Assembly (NCBI GenBank): GCA_027064565.1 | Contig: JAMOPK010000307.1 | Location: forward strand, 1 to 9,237 | Length of the DNA: 9,237 nucleotides | Direction of reading: 5' to 3' | Source: Caldifarciminota bacterium | GTDB lineage: Bacteria > Hydrothermota > Hydrothermia > B15-G9 | Shown: positions 6,126-9,237 of the stretch, in pieces | Numbering within the stretch: the first letter of the stretch is position 1 | Layout of the letters: every line of letters begins with the position of its first letter | Program-made: the position numbers and the translations under genes | Notes under the pieces: model-generated | Told to the model about the DNA's origin: nothing | The model's input: only the letters and a program-made list of their open reading frames with translations | Databases searched by the model: none

Positions 6126-7981
6126 TTTCCCACCTCCCCGTCTGAATCCTCGCGTGTCCTTTTGCTCGACCTGATGAGCCTTCTCGTGGTGGATCTTTTG
6201 ATTCTCGACCTGTCTATCCGCTTTCTCGTGTCGCTGTCGCGCTTTTTTATTACTGTTCTCTTTTCGCTTTTGGCCTTTTCATCGTCCTTTTTAGAAGCGA
6301 TAGTCGATTTTCTGACCGTAGGGGCCGTTCTCCTGATGCGGCTGCGGCTCGCACGGGAATCAGTAGAACTGATGTGTTTTTGGGTCTTTTCCTTACCTGA
6401 ATACAGCCGGGTTTCTGGAGCAGTTGACTCCTCGACACGCTCGGTTTCCTTTTCCTTCACAGGCGGCTCAGGGAGCGTCCTTATGCGGTCTATCCTGCTC
6501 ACCCGCTCCGGGGTTTTTGGACGGCTGATCCTGTGATCTGCCCGATCGATTCTGGAATCAGCTGTTGAAGGCTTTTTCTCTCTGGAAAGCCGGGGTTTCT
6601 GACGTCCAGTTTCGGTTGCGGGCTGGAGCCGGGCTTTTTCCACCGAGATTTTCGTCTTCAGCTCCGGGTTCAGTTTGATCTCCCGCTCGATTTTTCTCTG
6701 CACCACGTCGGACTTAATCCTGACCACCGGAGACTTTTCGATAACCTGAACGACCTTCGTGCGTTCCGAGACGATCTTGACCTTCACATCCTTTGGAGGA
6801 GGCGCGGGTTTGGCGTAATTAACCGGCGGTTTGGTGCTCCAGCGGTAGCTTTTCTCCATCTGGTTCGGCGATATTTTGACGCTTGCCGTGCGGTAAGGCT
6901 TCTCATACCTGCCCCTCACTGGAGGCCTGTAACGGTAAACCGGGTCGCAGAAGGAATGATAGTCCACAATGTTGATGATAGTTATGTTGTTGACGATTAT
7001 TATCGGATGCCCCCATGGATCGAGCGGTGCCCATGCGATCCAGTCCGGGCCATACGTCCAGGCCACCCATGCAGGGCCAAAGTCGTAGCCGGGCACCCAG
7101 ACCCATCCGACGCTGGTAACGAAGGCCCATCTGCCGTAGTGGAAAGGCACCCAGCCCCATGGCTCGTAAGGCACCCAGACCCATCCCCATCTGGCGCTCC
7201 ACACCCAATGGCCGTTTGTGTAGGGCCGCCAGTAGGGATCGACGTCCGGCACCCATACCAGTCCGTAGCCCGGCACCCGGATCCAGCGCCCGTAAAGGTC
7301 GAGGTCGTAGAGACCGATATGGATGTAAAGCCCGAGCCTCACGTCCCCGTAAGCGAGTCTCGGCTCACGGAGCACGTCGCGATCCCGCATGTCGCACCAT
7401 CTGTCGAAGGAATCCCTGTCGTAGTATCTGTCAATCCAGCGCAGTTCGCCGTCAGAATCGATGTAAGCGATCCTGTGTGTCCTCAGGAGACGAATTTCAT
7501 CGAGGAGATGGAGCCTGGCCTTCTCCTTTCGGACTATCACGTAAGAATCCCCGTTGTAATCGACTTCGACCCTGACTTTCGCGCCCCGATAGGGTTCAAC
7601 GTCCCCGTTAGTGAACGCTATGTGCAGGTCGCGGCTCCTTGCCCAATATGGAACGCTCGCCGCCAGAATGCCGTAAACGACGGTTATTATCGATGTCCCT
7701 TCATCCTCCATGACGGTGAACTCGGCCTCGCTCACCTCGTCCATCCTGACAACGGAGCCGTCGGCAAGCTGCACCTCCACGCGGCTGCCTCGCTCCGTCC
7801 TGATGATGTCGCCTTCCTCGACGATCGTGTTGATGGTGGCATATCCCCATCTTTCGTCATCTATGCCGATGATGAAGACGTCGCCATCCACGTAGCTGAT
7901 CCTTCCCCACCCGGCGGCCTTTGCACCGCCTGCGGCTAAAAGCAGGAGCACCAATGGTAAAAATTTCTTTATCTTTTTCAT
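6122..7981 (-). CDS. FecR-domain/tryptophan-rich (DUF6600-like) exported protein with basic tail, 619 aa
   Basis: The start is placed at the ATG at 7981, with GGAGGTGAT upstream. An in-frame GTG at 7990 would overlap that ribosome site. Residues 1-23 form a signal peptide (LPLVLLLLAAGGAKA). Residues ~25-150 resemble a FecR domain (GRISYVDGDV, GDIIRTERGSRVEVQLADGS, SIITVVYGILAA). Residues 231-308 are three tandem 26-residue repeats of pattern G-[RH]-W-x6-G-x-V-W-V-P, followed by a partial fourth (GPDWIAWAPLDPWGHP). This is typical of DUF6600 proteins. From ~365 to the end the chain is low-complexity, with Pro-rich and then Lys/Arg/Ser-rich sequence; 30 of the last 79 residues are Lys or Arg. 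No sigma factor or TonB receptor is adjacent, so the classic FecR iron-signalling role is not supported. An envelope-associated binding or scaffold role is inferred. It sits between, and is coupled to, an FN3 lipoprotein gene and a small secreted protein gene. Confidence 0.85.
   Translation of the reverse strand: MKKIKKFLPLVLLLLAAGGAKAAGWGRISYVDGDVFIIGIDDERWGYATINTIVEEGDIIRTERGSRVEVQLADGSVVRMDEVSEAEFTVMEDEGTSIITVVYGILAASVPYWARSRDLHIAFTNGDVEPYRGAKVRVEVDYNGDSYVIVRKEKARLHLLDEIRLLRTHRIAYIDSDGELRWIDRYYDRDSFDRWCDMRDRDVLREPRLAYGDVRLGLYIHIGLYDLDLYGRWIRVPGYGLVWVPDVDPYWRPYTNGHWVWSARWGWVWVPYEPWGWVPFHYGRWAFVTSVGWVWVPGYDFGPAWVAWTYGPDWIAWAPLDPWGHPIIIVNNITIINIVDYHSFCDPVYRYRPPVRGRYEKPYRTASVKISPNQMEKSYRWSTKPPVNYAKPAPPPKDVKVKIVSERTKVVQVIEKSPVVRIKSDVVQRKIEREIKLNPELKTKISVEKARLQPATETGRQKPRLSREKKPSTADSRIDRADHRISRPKTPERVSRIDRIRTLPEPPVKEKETERVEESTAPETRLYSGKEKTQKHISSTDSRASRSRIRRTAPTVRKSTIASKKDDEKAKSEKRTVIKKRDSDTRKRIDRSRIKRSTTRRLIRSSKRTREDSDGEVGK
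7079..7288 (-). repeat. 78-bp tandem coding repeat in the W-rich region
   Basis: On the plus strand the same 17-mer (GGCACCCAGACCCATCC) starts at 7092 and 7170, and a diverged copy starts at 7248, giving an exact 78-bp period. A shorter GGCACCC copy lies 24 bp from a main copy at 7146 and 7272. The period equals 26 codons and matches the three protein repeats at residues 231-308. Confidence 0.8.
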
Positions 7982-7986
7982 GGCGA

Positions 7987-8775
7987 TCACCTCCCGACCT
8001 TTTGATAGGAGGTCACAAGATCAGGGCCAGCAGAAAGCTCACGGTTGCCCTGATCCACCTGATACGCCCAGTCGAACTGACAGTAGCCGGGGCCAAGTGC
8101 TGTGATCCTGAATTTGGCGTAGTGCATGTCTCTCGTGCGGACGATGTAGGAATGCCCGACTATCAGCTCCACCCATCCCAAACGAGACCAGCCCTCTTCA
8201 GGGGCGTAATCGATGTCATCGAGGGATTGGGTATAGCCGAAATCCTGAATCTCGGTGCCGTCGGATGTGTTCATAAAGTGGAGACCGTAAATTGTGTCGT
8301 ATTCGTAGTATATGTCGCACAGCGGATCGTTGTAAGGGACGATCTGATAGGAAGAGAAATCCCACCCGGCGGATGCGGGATGGGAATGGTAATCCCTCAG
8401 GACAACCGCCTCGCCCTCAGGGCGTGGCGTATCGAACACCAGTTCATCGGACAGCTCGCTCTCGTTTCCGTGGATGTCAAAGGCGCTTACTGCATAGTAG
8501 TAAGTGTGCCCGTTTTGCACGTCTCTATCGATGAAAAACGTATCGCTCGTGGCACCGATCCTCTCGAAATAGCCCGAAGGTTCATCGTTGCGATAGATGT
8601 AATATCCGGAAAGGTCAGGTTCCTGATTCGCAAGCCAGACAAGGATTATCTGACCATCCCCGGTGATTGATCTCACCCCTTTTGGCTTGAAAGGCGGGGT
8701 GGTGTCGATCCCTTCGTCACACCCGCCCAGCATCATCAGGAGCATTGTGATTCCGATCAACCCAACTTTCCTCAT
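7987..8775 (-). CDS. FN3-domain lipoprotein, 262 aa
   Basis: The ATG at 8775 is preceded by AAGGAGGT. The N-terminus is a canonical lipoprotein signal (MLLMMLGGC) with lipobox L-G-G-Cys19. Asp20 at +2 would mean inner-membrane retention if E. coli-type Lol rules apply, which is not established for this lineage. Residues ~27-117 form a fibronectin type III domain (PFKPKGVRS, QIILVWLAN, GYYIYRND, TYYYAVSAFD, ESELSD). Residues ~121-248 form a beta-rich module with GWDFSS, APEEGW, GHSYIVRTRD, HYAKFRI and FDWAYQVDQGNREL, similar to the C-terminus of the other FN3 protein here. The stop codon is 5 nt before the start of the FecR/W-rich gene, so the two are translationally coupled. No enzymatic motif is present; a surface or periplasmic binding or structural role is inferred. 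Confidence 0.87.
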   Translation of the reverse strand: MRKVGLIGITMLLMMLGGCDEGIDTTPPFKPKGVRSITGDGQIILVWLANQEPDLSGYYIYRNDEPSGYFERIGATSDTFFIDRDVQNGHTYYYAVSAFDIHGNESELSDELVFDTPRPEGEAVVLRDYHSHPASAGWDFSSYQIVPYNDPLCDIYYEYDTIYGLHFMNTSDGTEIQDFGYTQSLDDIDYAPEEGWSRLGWVELIVGHSYIVRTRDMHYAKFRITALGPGYCQFDWAYQVDQGNRELSAGPDLVTSYQKVGR

Positions 8776-8802
8776 ATCCCTCGACCTCCTTTTTGTTCGT
8801 TG

Positions 8803-8830
8803 AATTTAATGAGCAATCCACATGCCACAA
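8803..8830 (-). promoter_or_regulatory. Candidate promoter of the three-gene envelope operon
   Basis: On the minus strand TTGTGG (8825-8830) and TAAATT (8803-8808) are 16 bases apart. Transcription would start near 8796 and leave about 20 nt containing AAGGAGG before the ATG at 8775. The matches to consensus are modest, so another promoter farther upstream is possible. Confidence 0.3.
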
Positions 8831-8881
8831 GATGGATGTTATTGGTTAACAGTGTGTTGAGTTTTATTGAACCGAATTTCC

Positions 8882-8931
8882 GTGCACAATTTCCGGTCAT
8901 TTCGGCAGGATGTGTGCACAGATTTTGTGCA
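8882..8931. promoter_or_regulatory. Possible operator: clustered TGTGCA/TGCACA sites
   Basis: TGCACAA (8883-8889) and its reverse complement TTGTGCA (8925-8931) flank the 8-bp palindrome TGTGCACA (8913-8920). The cluster lies 50-100 bp upstream of the candidate promoter of the lipoprotein operon. Symmetric half-sites of this kind often bind dimeric regulators. No regulator gene is in the window, and binding is inference. Confidence 0.25.
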
Positions 8932-9163
8932 GAGGTATGCTCGAAAATGAACCTGTTTATCGGACAAGACAACCGCCTCAACCCCCGTTTTGTTCAAATG
9001 GATGGCGCTTGTAAACAATTTTTATGGGTGTCCGAACTTATATCCGAACATCAGTTTCCCCGATTTCGAGAGGAATTTGACAGCCGGGGATGGCTCTCGA
9101 CCCGTTTCCCTTCCATCTGTTCCATCAGGGAACAAACCAAGGATCGGTGGGCCGGGCGTCATT

Positions 9164-9190
9164 GTGGGTCGGGCGTCTCGCCCGACACAC
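9164..9190. repeat. REP-like palindromic hairpin
   Basis: A 12-bp inverted repeat with one mismatch (9164-9175 with 9179-9190) closes a TCT loop. Its core is TCGGGCG/CGCCCGA. The word CGGGCGTC also occurs just before it (9153-9160) as a direct repeat of 9170-9177. It lies in non-coding DNA and is not followed by a convincing T-run, which fits a dispersed REP-type element better than a terminator. Only one copy is in this window, so dispersal cannot be shown here. Confidence 0.5.
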
Positions 9191-9237
9191 TGATTTTAAC
9201 CCCCATCCGGCCGCGGCTATTTGCCGTTTACTTTGTG

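Larger units (their letters stand above)
8776..9237. other. Apparently non-coding region upstream of the envelope operon
   Basis: No convincing gene is seen here on either strand. Short open frames exist but lack ribosome sites and recognisable protein sequence, and some run through the hairpin at 9164-9190. The region holds the ribosome site and probable promoter of the lipoprotein operon (8803-8830), a cluster of TGTGCA/TGCACA words (8882-8931), a 7-bp direct repeat TCCGAAC (9031-9037 and 9043-9049), and a REP-like hairpin. A gene beginning beyond the right edge cannot be judged. Confidence 0.6.

Noticed and set aside
6956..7939. Long plus-strand open frame of 327 codons opposite the FecR/W-rich gene
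   Set aside because: It is antisense to a gene with a signal peptide, recognisable domains and a strong ribosome site. Its openness follows from the repetitive, G+C-biased codons of the W-rich region, and its translation (many HPDP-like words) is a mirror of that repeat.
6122..7981. FecR protein as part of an iron-uptake signalling set
   Set aside because: There is no ECF sigma factor, TonB-dependent receptor or transmembrane anti-sigma layout nearby. The W-rich and basic regions are unlike the iron-responsive FecR.
7921..8670. Plus-strand open frame of 249 codons opposite the FN3 lipoprotein gene
   Set aside because: It has no Shine-Dalgarno site and no recognisable protein. It covers a well-supported lipoprotein gene and part of its operon partner.
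8772..8981. Minus-strand open frame of 69 codons upstream of the FN3 lipoprotein
   Set aside because: It has no ribosome site at its start and a non-protein-like composition, and it runs across the Shine-Dalgarno site and promoter region of the lipoprotein gene.
9077..9082. Perfect TTGACA -35 hexamer on the plus strand
   Set aside because: No -10-like hexamer lies 15-19 bp downstream and no credible gene follows.
8990..9237. Short open frames at the right edge on both strands
   Set aside because: Their open length comes from the CGGGCG palindrome, and the predicted peptides are Arg/Pro/His-rich without family resemblance. None has a ribosome site.

Overview
The window reads as chromosomal DNA of an uncultured, diderm bacterium of the kind found in FCB-related candidate phyla (Zixibacteria, WOR-3, Latescibacteria and similar). 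This placement is inference. It rests on exported proteins typical of those lineages: an LVIVD-repeat beta-propeller protein with a Por/T9SS-like C-terminal tail, FN3-containing putative lipoproteins, and a FecR/DUF6600-type tryptophan-rich protein. No rRNA, tRNA, CRISPR array, insertion sequence or phage gene is visible.

Layout from left to right. (1) On the minus strand lies a 205-aa protein of unknown function (126-743). A truncated gene that reads like the N-terminus of a GNAT acetyltransferase follows it and runs off the left edge (1-141). (2) A divergent intergenic region carries promoters in both directions. (3) On the plus strand come a FabL/FabI-like enoyl-ACP reductase (934-1725) and, 32 bp later, a 711-aa LVIVD propeller protein (1758-3893), closed by a strong intrinsic terminator (3899-3930). 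(4) On the minus strand is a two-gene unit: a HAD phosphatase (5059-5748) followed by a putative Ig/FN3 lipoprotein (3951-5039). (5) Also on the minus strand is a tight three-gene unit: an FN3 lipoprotein (7987-8775), a FecR/W-rich/basic-tail protein (6122-7981) and a small secreted protein with a Ca-binding-type loop (5898-6125). It ends at a terminator (5835-5860). (6) The right 460 bp appears non-coding and holds the promoter region of unit 5 and a REP-like hairpin.

How the genes fit together. The first genes of units 3 and 4 are cytosolic enzymes. Each has an extended -10 box ending 7-8 nt before the only usable ATG, so their mRNAs are probably leaderless. The second genes encode exported proteins and have strong Shine-Dalgarno sequences. 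Unit 5 consists entirely of exported proteins and its genes are translationally coupled (a 5-nt gap, then an ATGA overlap), so its products probably act together in the envelope.

The most notable observations are the two leaderless-type promoters, a 14-repeat propeller array (two sets of seven), an exact 26-residue (78-bp) W-rich repeat, and a C-terminal module shared by the two FN3 proteins. None of these proves a new system. The best candidate for something poorly described is the three-gene envelope operon of unit 5.
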